DNA of 64,000 nucleotides from Bacillota bacterium (GCA_023429995.1 JAEZCE010000019.1:17935-81934); one strand, 5' to 3'; positions 13,715 through 20,684 are shown, numbered from the stretch's first letter. Notes: generated from the letters alone by a model not told the origin. Program-made: numbers and translations.

Positions 13715-13846
13715 TCATAGCATCCAAATTAGGATGCATATGATAATCGTAAGAAAAAAAGCTGCTGGTAATAAGTAAAGGTTAAATCTCACAATCTCAA
13801 ATCGGGTCCAGTATAAATGCCATAGGAAACTTTTTAGTTCTTTCAT
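13715..13846 (-). CDS. 43-residue single-span membrane peptide
   Basis: ATG 13846 follows AGGAGG by five bases. The product MKELKSFLWHLYWTRFEIVR is followed by a strongly hydrophobic span ending LTIIICILIWML. A positively charged N-terminus and hydrophobic C-terminus suggest an inner-membrane peptide with its N-terminus inside. Role unknown. Confidence 0.55.
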   Translation of the reverse strand: MKELKSFLWHLYWTRFEIVRFNLYLLPAAFFLTIIICILIWML

Positions 13847-13855
13847 AGGAGCCTC

Positions 13856-14221
13856 CTATTCTTCGGTTTCGTAGGTTAAGGTGGCCTTAATACATAAATC
13901 ATTTACTTCGTTTGATTTCAGGAATGGAATGTAACCAAATTCGTTAAACTCAGTTATCCCGATCCATCCATCAATCGTCTTTTTAACCTTCTTTTTAGGC
14001 TTTGGTGGGATATTAAAACTGACTTCGGACCAGAAGAGAGTTGGACGAATATCGTCAACCGATCTTCTCCCGTCTAAATAATATTGTGTCTCTCCATCTC
14101 GACTTGGTTTTTTATCAAACCATACTGCAAACCAGTTTAATTTTTCACCAAAGTACAAGATTGTTCCCCAACCATTCGTTATGCTCCATACTCGATCCCC
14201 AACCTTTGCACTTTCAAACAT
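13856..14221 (-). CDS. conserved phage protein with SH3-like N-terminus
   Basis: 121 residues. The start (ESAKVGDRVWSITNGWGTILYFGE...WFAVWFDKK) and the following YYLDGRRSVDDIRPTLFWSEV block match a widespread small phage family of unknown function, with an N-terminal beta-barrel resembling SH3/KOW folds. AAGGAGG lies seven bases before the ATG. It overlaps the upstream gene by eight bases. Confidence 0.68.
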   Translation of the reverse strand: MFESAKVGDRVWSITNGWGTILYFGEKLNWFAVWFDKKPSRDGETQYYLDGRRSVDDIRPTLFWSEVSFNIPPKPKKKVKKTIDGWIGITEFNEFGYIPFLKSNEVNDLCIKATLTYETEE

Positions 14222-14456
14222 CCCCAGGCCTCCTTAACAGCTTTTTCATATCTTCTCTAAACTTGGTCTTCCCGACTGTGTGACACCTTTTGACCGGTTT
14301 TTCTACAATGCAACGATATTCATTCTCTCTCGCTAGATTACGGTTAACTACCGTTACATAATGTTTTGATAGCGTACCGCCGTAGTTCATACCCCTTCTT
14401 GCGGGTGTGTCGTCACGGCAAACGATCCCTTTTTGTTCCGGATGTCTACGTTTCAT
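14214..14456 (-). CDS. hypothetical basic phage protein
   Basis: 80 residues, rich in arginine and lysine (MKRRHPEQKGIVCRDDTPARRG...NRNLARENEYR). The high positive charge suggests nucleic-acid contact, but no family is recognised. It overlaps the cistrons on both sides. Confidence 0.5.
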   Translation of the reverse strand: MKRRHPEQKGIVCRDDTPARRGMNYGGTLSKHYVTVVNRNLARENEYRCIVEKPVKRCHTVGKTKFREDMKKLLRRPGDV

Positions 14457-14632
14457 TTACAAGACACGAGTCTTTCGGATGGTATCCAACGGTTATAATG
14501 TTTTCCGATGATCCGAACTTCCATTAAATTACCGAATAATCCGGCGTTTAAAATTCGACTTTCGACTATGGTATATTGACGTTTTCCTTTTTTAAAATGG
14601 ACGGCTTGTCCATATTCGGGGAAGTAGTTCAT
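14453..14632 (-). CDS. 59-residue phage peptide
   Basis: ATG 14632 overlaps the stop of the antirepressor gene (ATGA), and its own stop overlaps the next ATG. Product MNYFPEYGQAVHFKKGKRQYTIVESRIL..., beta-rich with a W-I-P-S-E-R-L end, resembling a small SH3-like fold. Unknown role. Confidence 0.52.
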   Translation of the reverse strand: MNYFPEYGQAVHFKKGKRQYTIVESRILNAGLFGNLMEVRIIGKHYNRWIPSERLVSCK

Positions 14633-15378
14633 TTAGCATCATCCCCCTGGTTAAGCATTTTATCAGCCACCCTCAAAGCATCTTTGATTTCACCACAGTC
14701 TTCCAAGTATTCCGGAAGCGTTACACCGCCTCTAAAACAATCTTTTTTGTAAGTTTCCAAGCGGCGTTCCAAATTGGTCCGGAAAGCGGTGTTGTAATTT
14801 TGTTTGAAAAGTTCCCATGCCTTCGAATAAGTAACACCGGATGTAAAAGCGTATTTACTGATCATTTTGTTTAATCGTTGGCGGGGAGTACCTTCGATGT
14901 TAATTCCGTCAAGGTTATTAACCCGATGCTCGATGGTTTGAGTTTTGTTTTCAATGGCCGCCGTTTTGGTTTCGATCTGGTCCATTTTGATACGGACCTC
15001 TTTTAGCGATTGGGCCGACATGATGATTAAATCTTCAATGGATTTCGGCTGTTCTTGAATCGAATAAGTTCCGGTTTGGCGTAATGCCGGAAGAACTTCG
15101 TGAGTGATCCACCGTTTAAATGATTTGGCCTCGGGTTTGCGGCTGCATAATACCAAGTTATACAAACCAGTCTCATTTACTGCGTTTACTTCTCCATAGG
15201 GCACCCCTATGTTTAACATAGCCCTCTCATCCTCATCTAATTTCATAACTGCCTGAGTAACATTTTTGATATCCAAAGAATCGCAAATATCAGCAGCCAC
15301 AAAATAAGGTTGTCCATCCTTGATAACTGTCCTAAACTGCTTTCCTTGATACTCAAAAACTTTCATTAACTCGTTCAT
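14629..15378 (-). CDS. phage antirepressor, BRO-N + ORF6C type
   Basis: 249 residues. Residues 1-110 are a BRO-N domain (FEYQGKQFRTVIKDGQPYFVAADICDSLDI, NETGLYNLVLCSRKPEAKSFKRWITHEVLPALR). A coiled coil follows (about 120-155), then an ORF6C-like C-terminal domain (YAFTSGVTYSKAWELFKQNYNTAFRTNL). Such proteins counteract the CI repressor or regulate early genes. AGGAGG precedes the ATG. A second, different antirepressor lies just upstream in the same operon. Confidence 0.88.
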   Translation of the reverse strand: MNELMKVFEYQGKQFRTVIKDGQPYFVAADICDSLDIKNVTQAVMKLDEDERAMLNIGVPYGEVNAVNETGLYNLVLCSRKPEAKSFKRWITHEVLPALRQTGTYSIQEQPKSIEDLIIMSAQSLKEVRIKMDQIETKTAAIENKTQTIEHRVNNLDGINIEGTPRQRLNKMISKYAFTSGVTYSKAWELFKQNYNTAFRTNLERRLETYKKDCFRGGVTLPEYLEDCGEIKDALRVADKMLNQGDDAK

Positions 15379-15446
15379 TTATTACCTCCTAATCAAATTT
15401 TTGAATTTGCCGAAAATATAAATATTAAATATAAGGAGCGATATCT

Positions 15447-15590
15447 TTGGAAAATAAGAAAACCGATTGCCCGTTTAAAGTAAATCGAGGCAATGATTGC
15501 AATCGAAATTGTGAATTATATATCGATGGTCATTGCTCGTTTAGATTAATCGCCGAAAAAATAATCAATCTTGCGCCCGCTCAGAAGTAA
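15447..15590 (+). CDS. 47-residue cysteine peptide on the opposite strand
   Basis: TTG start at 15447, AAGGAGCGATATC upstream, stop at 15590. Four cysteines (DCPF, DCNRNC, GHCSF) suggest one zinc site. It runs rightward inside the leftward operon, between the two antirepressors. A rightward intrinsic terminator follows at 15734-15758, which supports a real rightward transcript. Its last 26 bases overlap the end of the leftward 50-residue gene. Confidence 0.5.
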   Translation: MENKKTDCPFKVNRGNDCNRNCELYIDGHCSFRLIAEKIINLAPAQK

Positions 15591-15717
15591 GCTTATAGTT
15601 TAGCAATTCAATCTGAACGCTTCTAAGGATTTCCTTTGCCTCAAAAAAGGTTACTTTGCTATTAATAATTATTTTTACAACCTCATTGGTGATCTGATCT
15701 AATTCATTTTCTTTCAT
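15565..15717 (-). CDS. 50-residue helical phage peptide
   Basis: ATG 15717 with AAAGGA upstream and an ATGA overlap with the preceding cistron. Product MKENELDQITNEVVKIIINSKVTFFEAKEILRS..., an amphipathic helical protein resembling the many small helix-turn-helix-sized regulators near phage antirepressors. The 3' end is convergent with the rightward 47-residue gene. Confidence 0.5.
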   Translation of the reverse strand: MKENELDQITNEVVKIIINSKVTFFEAKEILRSVQIELLNYKLTSERAQD

Positions 15718-15821
15718 TTGAAGCATCCTTTCCGGGCCTCGTGGCCCTTTTTCTTTTGTTCTCTCATCACATTCTTAATTGCCGTGTTAGCTGTCGGATC
15801 GGAGTGAGTGTAGTTAGTCAT
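15714..15821 (-). CDS. 35-residue basic phage peptide
   Basis: ATG 15821 to TGA 15714. Product MTNYTHSDPTANTAIKNVMREQKKKGHEARKGCFK, basic at the C-terminus. It overlaps the next ATG by ATGA. The DNA also contains the rightward terminator at 15734-15758, so codons here must serve both purposes. No strong ribosome site was seen. Confidence 0.35.
   Translation of the reverse strand: MTNYTHSDPTANTAIKNVMREQKKKGHEARKGCFK
15734..15758 (+). terminator. rightward intrinsic terminator inside the leftward operon
   Basis: GGGCC-TCGT-GGCCC (15734-15747), a perfect 5-bp GC stem with a four-base loop, is followed on the plus strand by TTTTTCTTTT. On the minus strand the U-run would be on the wrong side. 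It therefore ends rightward transcripts, such as that of the 47-residue gene, before they read into the antirepressor. Confidence 0.7.
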
Positions 15822-15822
15822 A

Positions 15823-16470
15823 TCAATGATACCTTTCATAAATCTTGTGGCTTACCGAACATTCAAGATCGAATTTGTCCACTGCTGTCATTAACTCCAC
15901 GGTATCTTCCAAAATAGATTGTCTTTTAACCAACATATCCGGTGACATATCACCTTTTTTAATCATCTTTGATGAACCACTCATATTCGAAATCGCTTTG
16001 TTTGAAATGGTGTTAGCTTTGATAAAATCCACTCGAACCGGTTTCTTTAGCCCTTCGCGCAATTTACCCATAGCTTCCCTTTGATGTTCTTTGTCTAACA
16101 TGCGGAAGATTTGGAAACCTTCAAGGCCGGAAGCTTGGCGTAAGTCTTTGAGCAATGTGTAAACCCAATCTTGGAACTGTTCGGCTTCGGGTTTGCGGCT
16201 TTTGAAAATCAATCGATAAACATTTTGTTCATTGATGATATTTACTAAGATTTCTTGTTTGGCGGTTTCACCATTACGTTTAGTTCCGGTTTCTACCCCT
16301 ATGTAACTAGTAGTAACCCCGGCCTCAGGTAAATCAGAAACGGCTTTTCTTGCATTTTTAATCGATAATGCCTTGCAAATATCTACCGCCACTGCCCACC
16401 ATTCGTTTTCATGCCACACAAACCGGATCGGGTGATTTTGCCAGAGTTCGGTTTTAATGAGATTGTTCAT
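15823..16470 (-). CDS. second BRO-N-type antirepressor / phage regulator
   Basis: 215 residues. The N-terminal BRO-N domain (IRFVWHENEWWAVAVDICKALSIKNARKAVSDLP, ...NEQNVYRLIFKSRKPEAEQFQDWVYTLLKDLR) resembles the neighbour at 14629-15378. The C-terminal half (VDFIKANTISNKAISNMSGSSKMIKKGDMSPDML) is a different module common in phage regulatory proteins. Two related N-termini with different C-termini in one operon suggest separate binding partners. It lies third after the Cro-like gene. Confidence 0.82.
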   Translation of the reverse strand: MNNLIKTELWQNHPIRFVWHENEWWAVAVDICKALSIKNARKAVSDLPEAGVTTSYIGVETGTKRNGETAKQEILVNIINEQNVYRLIFKSRKPEAEQFQDWVYTLLKDLRQASGLEGFQIFRMLDKEHQREAMGKLREGLKKPVRVDFIKANTISNKAISNMSGSSKMIKKGDMSPDMLVKRQSILEDTVELMTAVDKFDLECSVSHKIYERYH

Positions 16471-16542
16471 TGAAGACCTCCTAAACTTTTGGTAATAATT
16501 GCCGAATATTTATATACTAGAAATCTCAAAAAGGGTGATTCC

Positions 16543-16908
16543 ATGACTGTTATATCTAAAAAGAAACTCGATAAATCGATGAAATTAATTTGTGAATTTC
16601 ACAATAAAAAACAACCAAATTGCTCCATAAATTACAAATATTTAGTTTTTCATAAAGTTGCTGACGAACAGGAATGCAAACATATTGTTGAAGTCTTAAA
16701 ATCTATGGGTTACATAAAACACGGTACACACGACGAATATATTTTTCTTACTGATACCGGGCTCTGTTATTTTGAAACAAAACGTGAAACGAGAAATGAA
16801 AAACTTTTAAAAATTGTTCCCATAGCAATCTCCGTTATTGCTCTCCTTAAATCTTTTCAAAACGAAATCATTTCAATATGGCGACTAATAATGCGAGTAT
16901 TGAAATAA
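16543..16908 (+). CDS. rightward phage protein with C-terminal membrane helix
   Basis: 121 residues from ATG 16543, preceded by AAAAAGGGTG; the open frame extends 18 codons further without support. The first 80 residues look like a winged helix (SINYKYLVFHKVADEQECKHIVEVLKSMGYI...EYIFLTDTGLCYFE). A hydrophobic segment follows near 88-103 (IVPIAISVIALL). It runs against the early operon, so it may be expressed in the lysogen. A membrane-tethered regulator or superinfection-type protein is possible; this is inference. Confidence 0.6.
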   Translation: MTVISKKKLDKSMKLICEFHNKKQPNCSINYKYLVFHKVADEQECKHIVEVLKSMGYIKHGTHDEYIFLTDTGLCYFETKRETRNEKLLKIVPIAISVIALLKSFQNEIISIWRLIMRVLK

Positions 16909-16951
16909 TCCAGGGGAACCAATCTAAAAAACCTATTTTAAGTTGGGTCAT
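16868..16951 (-). CDS. 27-residue membrane peptide
   Basis: ATG 16951 has a strong AAAGGAGG seven bases upstream. The product MTQLKIGFLDWFPWIISILALLVAILK is a single hydrophobic span. The start is coupled by ATGA to the preceding 57-residue gene. Its 3' end overlaps the end of the rightward gene at 16543-16908 on the other strand. Confidence 0.5.
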   Translation of the reverse strand: MTQLKIGFLDWFPWIISILALLVAILK

Positions 16952-17121
16952 TGATTGGCCTCCTTTGATTCTGTTTCAAAAAATCCCTGACCGGCTCGAT
17001 ATAAAGCCATTTCAACTAGCACCTTAGTGGCCGCTTTGATTTCCTCTTCCGTTACAACGCGTTCGTCTTTGATGGGAATAATTTTTCCGTTAACCCGTTT
17101 CGCGTGAGATGTAAGGATCAT
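16948..17121 (-). CDS. 57-residue phage peptide
   Basis: ATG 17121 with AAAGGAG upstream. Product MILTSHAKRVNGKIIPIKDERVVTEEEIKAATKVLVEMALYRAG..., a short beta segment then a helix. It is the second cistron after the Cro-like gene. An operator-like sequence (17136-17150) sits just upstream, so binding there could block elongation or translation into it. Confidence 0.55.
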   Translation of the reverse strand: MILTSHAKRVNGKIIPIKDERVVTEEEIKAATKVLVEMALYRAGQGFFETESKEANQ

Positions 17122-17135
17122 TACAATTCTCCTTT

Positions 17136-17150
17136 GTGCTTATTAAACAC
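17136..17150. promoter_or_regulatory. operator-like site downstream of cro (O1)
   Basis: GTGCTTATTAAACAC, differing at one position from the site inside the leftward promoter (17406-17420). Both have GTG...CAC ends. The near-identity of 15 bases at two sites flanking the Cro-like gene strongly suggests a shared regulator, most likely CI or Cro. Confidence 0.65.
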
Positions 17151-17153
17151 CAG

Positions 17154-17357
17154 CTAAAGCAAAAAAAATTCTTTTAAATCGTCAACCGATCCAATTTTCA
17201 ATTTGAGAGTCTTTGAAATTGCAACAATTTCATAAGCGTCAGCTACGTCTTTACCTTTGATTATTTTATAAACCCTGAACCTGCTTAGATTTGAGTCTTT
17301 TGCCAGCGTTGAACAGTTATATCTTTCTTTTTTCATTATTTCTTCAAGTCTTGGCAT
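17154..17357 (-). CDS. Cro-like helix-turn-helix regulator
   Basis: 67 residues from ATG 17357, with AGGGGTG nine bases upstream; a GTG four codons earlier overlaps that site. MPRLEEIMKKERYNCSTLAKDSNLSRFRVYKIIKGKDVADAYEIVAISKTL is an XRE-type helix-turn-helix of minimal size. It is the first gene of the leftward operon, divergent from the CI-like gene, the classical cro position. It should repress the lysogeny promoter during lytic growth. Confidence 0.85.
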   Translation of the reverse strand: MPRLEEIMKKERYNCSTLAKDSNLSRFRVYKIIKGKDVADAYEIVAISKTLKLKIGSVDDLKEFFLL

Positions 17358-17398
17358 AATTTTTTTCACCCCTGCATAAAATATTGTCTACATTTTTT

Positions 17399-17427
17399 AT
17401 TATATGTGCTTATCAAACACAAGTCAA
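17399..17427 (-). promoter_or_regulatory. leftward early promoter with operator in spacer
   Basis: On the minus strand, -35 TTGACT (17422-17427), a 17-base spacer and -10 TATAAT (17399-17404). This is close to sigma-70/sigma-A consensus. The operator GTGCTTATCAAACAC fills the spacer (17406-17420), so repressor binding would exclude polymerase. It drives the Cro-like gene and the whole early operon. Confidence 0.88.
17406..17420. promoter_or_regulatory. operator-like site in leftward promoter (O2)
   Basis: GTGCTTATCAAACAC, embedded between -35 and -10 of the leftward promoter. It matches the site at 17136-17150 in 14 of 15 positions and shares the GTG/CAC frame. Confidence 0.72.
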
Positions 17428-17449
17428 TAATTTTGTAACAATTTTGATG

Positions 17450-17478
17450 TTGAAATTCAGCACAAAATGTGCTAAATT
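17450..17478 (+). promoter_or_regulatory. repressor promoter
   Basis: Plus strand -35 TTGAAA (17450-17455), 17-base spacer, -10 TAAATT (17473-17478), 36 bases before the CI-like ATG. The palindrome AGCACAAAATGTGCT (17459-17473) lies in the spacer, an arrangement suited to autoregulation or Cro repression. Confidence 0.7.
17459..17473. promoter_or_regulatory. palindromic operator in repressor promoter (O3)
   Basis: AGCACA-AAA-TGTGCT is a perfect 6-bp inverted repeat. Its half-site TGTGCT also begins the O1 and O2 sites, so all three probably bind the same protein family with different affinities. Confidence 0.68.
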
Positions 17479-17513
17479 TAAACAAATAGATAATTTTCAA
17501 GGGGTGGAATCGG

Positions 17514-17885
17514 ATGTCATTTGCCAAAATTATAAAGGAACTAAGGGAACAAAAAGGATATAGCCAAGAAGAATTAGCTAAATTGTTAGATACCAAGCGT
17601 TCCAATATCGCTAATTGGGAAACAAGAGGCGAACCAGATTATGCGACATTAATTAAATTAGCCTCATTTTTTAATGTAACAGTCGACTATTTATTAGGAA
17701 TGACATACGGAACACAAGAACACACTAAAATGGAGGCCACTTTAAAAGACGGAACCAGCGTTAAAGATTTTATGAAATTAATGGCTTTATTAAATAAAGA
17801 AGATCAACAATTAATGATCAAATATGTAATTGGTAAAGTGGCCGAAACTGAATTAGAAGAAAGTATAAAGAACAAAAATGAATGA
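17514..17885 (+). CDS. CI-like lysogeny repressor
   Basis: 123 residues. Residues 1-60 form an XRE helix-turn-helix (FAKIIKELREQKGYSQEELAKLLDTKRSNIANWETRG), followed by a short C-terminal dimerisation-type region without the Ser-Lys autoprotease of lambda CI. Induction therefore would not use RecA-stimulated self-cleavage; the two antirepressors may serve instead (inference). AAGGGGTGG precedes the ATG. The stop overlaps the recombinase start by eight bases, so both are co-transcribed. Confidence 0.88.
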   Translation: MSFAKIIKELREQKGYSQEELAKLLDTKRSNIANWETRGEPDYATLIKLASFFNVTVDYLLGMTYGTQEHTKMEATLKDGTSVKDFMKLMALLNKEDQQLMIKYVIGKVAETELEESIKNKNE

Positions 17886-19668
17886 AATCAACTGCTTGAA
17901 TGTATTATCAAATGATGAGTTCAATGCGTTAGGTGTAGCTTATTATCGTTTTTCATCTGACAACCAACACGAAGAATCAATCGAGCAGCAGCAACAAGCA
18001 GTTAGGGAGTATGCCAGAAAAAATAAAATTAAAATAATTAAAGAATATATCGACCGGGATGAAACGGCAACAAAAGCAGATAGGCCAGAATTTCAAAAAA
18101 TGGCTTATGACATTTTGAACGATGTAATTCGGGTCGATTTCGTGTTAGTATGGAATACTAATCGGTTTGCCCGTAATCGCCGAGATGCAATAGTATATAA
18201 GTACGATTTCGCAGAAAAAGGAACTGAAGTAGTAAGTATTACTCAATATATAGGTAATGTGCCGGGAAAGAAAATTTATGAAGCAATCAATGAAGCTTTG
18301 GATGAAGAATATAGTGAAAATTTAAGCCGCGAAACAAAAGCAAAGATGAAAATTTATGCCCAAAAAGGAAGACATCTAGGAGGTGTTCCTCCATTGGGGT
18401 TGGATATAATAGAAATAGACGGAGTAAAAAAATATCAGATCAACGAGAAAGAGCAAGAAGCAGTAAACGTTATTATAGATGGACTTGATGCTGATTTGGG
18501 ATATTCCGAGATTCAAAGAGAGCTAAATAAAAAAGGATATTTAACAAAAAGAGGGAAACCATTTGGTAAAAATTCAATCTATGAAATAGCCCGAAATCCC
18601 AAAATAGCCGGAACATATTCGTGGGGGAAAACAACGGGAGGCAAGAAAATGAAGGGAAGAAATAACCACAAATATAACTCTCCTGAAAATGTTATAGAAT
18701 TGCCAGGAGCGATTCCTCAGGTGGTTCGTGATTATGATAAATGGACAAGGGTTCAACAAAAATTAGATAAACGCAGATTAGTTTCACCGAGAAGAAAAGG
18801 AGAAGTTGATTATATATTAACTGGGAAAATAGTTTGCAGTGTTTGTGGCGCTTCTTATGTCGGCAATAGCCGCAAAAAGAAAGATACCTTACATTATCTT
18901 TATTGTTGTAATAATCGAAAACGGACCAAACAATGTACAAATATAGAAATCAGAAAGGAACCCCTCGAATGGTATGTGTTATCAGAATTGGAGAATAAAC
19001 TTTGTCCAGCTAATATTGATGCCGCGATTATACAATATGAGCAAGAATATCAAGAAAAAATAATTGATTCCAACAAGGAAAGAGAAAACATCAATCAACA
19101 ACTATGTAATATTAATCAGAAAATCGATCGACTCTATGAAGCGATCGAAAGAGGATTAAGCAATCCCGAAACATTTGAACGTATCAATAAAATGGTTGAA
19201 GATAGAGGTAAATATAACGAAAAATTAAAGGAAATTGATACCCTGCGGAAGTCGTTTTCAAAAGATCAAATCAAAAAGTTTCTTGAAGAAACAAAGAAAG
19301 CCATATCTTCTATAAAAGATCCGGCTTACTCACGTTGGTTAATTTCAAAATATGTTAAGCGGGTTATATTAACACCGGAAGATATCAAAATCGAATACAT
19401 CTTTGGCGCGGATAACGATGGTGGACCTGAGGGGAATCGAACCCCTGACCTCTGCGATGCGAACGCAGCGCTCTCCCATCTGAGCCACAGGCCCAATAGT
19501 TGGTGCAATACATATTATACTTCATTACCCTTGGAAAATGCAAGCAGACCCAAAATGTTCATCCCATTTTTTACAGCGGTGCAATTCCCTGAGCGTCTTC
19601 GGCTCCCCATCATTTTGACACTGCTCACGATCTTTCACAAATTTTGGACAAGCGCCGCAAATTTTTAA
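17878..19668 (+). CDS. large serine recombinase (phage integrase)
   Basis: 596 residues as read. The catalytic domain holds YYRFSSDNQ (nucleophile Ser about 26), LVWNTNRFARNRRD and YSENLSRETKAKM; the recombinase domain follows (GGVPPLGLDI...). A zinc ribbon starts at CSVCGASY (about 318) with CC and CTN later, then a coiled coil (about 395-460). From about residue 514 the frame reads antisense through the tRNA-Ala gene (GGPEGNRTPDL...) and then host sequence, so the last 80-odd residues come from the chromosome after integration. It integrates and, with a directionality factor, excises the prophage. Confidence 0.93.
   Translation: MNEINCLNVLSNDEFNALGVAYYRFSSDNQHEESIEQQQQAVREYARKNKIKIIKEYIDRDETATKADRPEFQKMAYDILNDVIRVDFVLVWNTNRFARNRRDAIVYKYDFAEKGTEVVSITQYIGNVPGKKIYEAINEALDEEYSENLSRETKAKMKIYAQKGRHLGGVPPLGLDIIEIDGVKKYQINEKEQEAVNVIIDGLDADLGYSEIQRELNKKGYLTKRGKPFGKNSIYEIARNPKIAGTYSWGKTTGGKKMKGRNNHKYNSPENVIELPGAIPQVVRDYDKWTRVQQKLDKRRLVSPRRKGEVDYILTGKIVCSVCGASYVGNSRKKKDTLHYLYCCNNRKRTKQCTNIEIRKEPLEWYVLSELENKLCPANIDAAIIQYEQEYQEKIIDSNKERENINQQLCNINQKIDRLYEAIERGLSNPETFERINKMVEDRGKYNEKLKEIDTLRKSFSKDQIKKFLEETKKAISSIKDPAYSRWLISKYVKRVILTPEDIKIEYIFGADNDGGPEGNRTPDLCDANAALSHLSHRPNSWCNTYYTSLPLENASRPKMFIPFFTAVQFPERLRLPIILTLLTIFHKFWTSAANF
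19419..19494 (-). tRNA. tRNA-Ala (anticodon CGC), prophage attachment site
   Basis: 76 bases including an encoded CCA. Acceptor GGGCCTG pairs with CAGGTCC (one G-U), D-arm TGGCTCAGATGGGAGAGC, anticodon stem CTGCG/CGCAG around loop TTCGCAT giving anticodon CGC (codon GCG, Ala), and T-arm GGGGTTCGATTCCCC. The recombinase frame enters at the 3' end, so the attachment core very likely lies in the 3' half and integration restored an intact tRNA. Confidence 0.95.
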
Positions 19669-19698
19669 AACCTCATCGTGTGTCAATTTATAGACCAT
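19525..19698 (-). CDS. small host protein with cysteine pairs
   Basis: 57 residues from ATG 19698, with GAGGTGGG upstream. MVYKLTHDEVLKICGACPKFVKDREQCQNDGEPKTLRELHRCKKWDEHF has CGAC plus two further cysteines, a plausible zinc site. A good promoter lies upstream at 19755-19783. It is the first gene after tRNA-Ala on the chromosome side and overlaps the recombinase tail in antisense. Function unknown. Confidence 0.6.
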   Translation of the reverse strand: MVYKLTHDEVLKICGACPKFVKDREQCQNDGEPKTLRELHRCKKWDEHFGSACIFQG

Positions 19699-19754
19699 AA
19701 TACCCACCTCACAACGTTTTATTCATGATAGTGGCGGTCTTGATGTTTGACTCT

Positions 19755-19783
19755 ATTATAGCATGAAGTACTTAAAATGCCAA
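19755..19783 (-). promoter_or_regulatory. promoter for small gene and tRNA-Ala
   Basis: Minus strand -35 TTGGCA (19778-19783), 17-base spacer, -10 TATAAT (19755-19760). It points toward the 57-residue gene and, beyond it, tRNA-Ala. Confidence 0.75.
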
Positions 19784-19812
19784 GTGCCTGTATTTTATTG
19801 AAAAATCCTTAT

Positions 19813-20637
19813 TTATCCTGCTCCCGCCGGCCTTTTCTCTTTTCGCAAGATCAATATATTCTGATGGGTGATGTTCGGTACAAAACAGGTTTTAATTGCA
19901 TAGGGTTTTAAAGGACGTTGCGTCGCTTTGTTCCACCAGATTCTGATTCCTTTCCATGTAAAACCGACTTCTCGAAGGGTTTCGGCAACTTTTACCCCAA
20001 GAGGCAAATATTCTCCATGGTTATATCGATCACCAATCATGATGACTAAATATCGATTGGAACCCAGAATACGGTGGGCTTCTTCCCCGAATCTTTTCAT
20101 TTTGTGAAGATAATCCGCATAATTGTCACAATTCCCAAAATCAGCTTCTTCTTCCGACTTCATATTAAAATGAGTCTCTTTTTTAAAACCGATGTTTCGA
20201 CCTTGACATCCATACGGAGGATCGGTGATAATCGCCGAAAAACTTCCCTCCGGAATGGATTGCATAACTTGTAAGCAGTCCCCCAATACCATTTGATTCA
20301 AGTTGTCTTTGTGAATTTCATGATCGCTAAAGCCCCCCATGTTGAGAATTTTCTGATACAAGTCAACCCATGCCGGATTGATCTCAATACCAAACGCTTT
20401 CCGCCCAACCATCATCGCGCCTAATAACGTACCTCCGACTCCGGCGAATGGATCAAGGACCGATTCACCTTGTTTGGTGAAAAACTCAATGATTTCAGCC
20501 ATTAAAGCTGGTGGTTTCATTGCGCCGTGCATTTTCCGTAATGGATGAGTTCCATCAACGGGAAAATTGGTTTCATAAATGGTATTGGTCCAATAGAGCC
20601 ATTGGGATCCGGTTAAGTTATTCAACTGATTATCCAA
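19813..20637 (-). CDS. site-specific DNA methyltransferase (N4/N6 type)
   Basis: 274 residues, TTG start with GGAG eight bases upstream. Motif I is LDPFAGVGGTLLGAMMVGRKAFGIE (about 60-85), preceded by MKPPALMAEIIEFF (motif X). The catalytic DPPYG follows at about 139-143. The order X-I-IV fits an N6-adenine or N4-cytosine amino-methylase. No restriction enzyme or specificity gene is adjacent, so it is an orphan methylase. It lies just outside the prophage, so it may be chromosomal or a remnant of an earlier element. Confidence 0.85.
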   Translation of the reverse strand: MDNQLNNLTGSQWLYWTNTIYETNFPVDGTHPLRKMHGAMKPPALMAEIIEFFTKQGESVLDPFAGVGGTLLGAMMVGRKAFGIEINPAWVDLYQKILNMGGFSDHEIHKDNLNQMVLGDCLQVMQSIPEGSFSAIITDPPYGCQGRNIGFKKETHFNMKSEEEADFGNCDNYADYLHKMKRFGEEAHRILGSNRYLVIMIGDRYNHGEYLPLGVKVAETLREVGFTWKGIRIWWNKATQRPLKPYAIKTCFVPNITHQNILILRKEKRPAGAG

Positions 20638-20684
20638 ACCTTACGCTCCAAAAATTATTTTTTTATAGTTTGGCCAATTATAAA

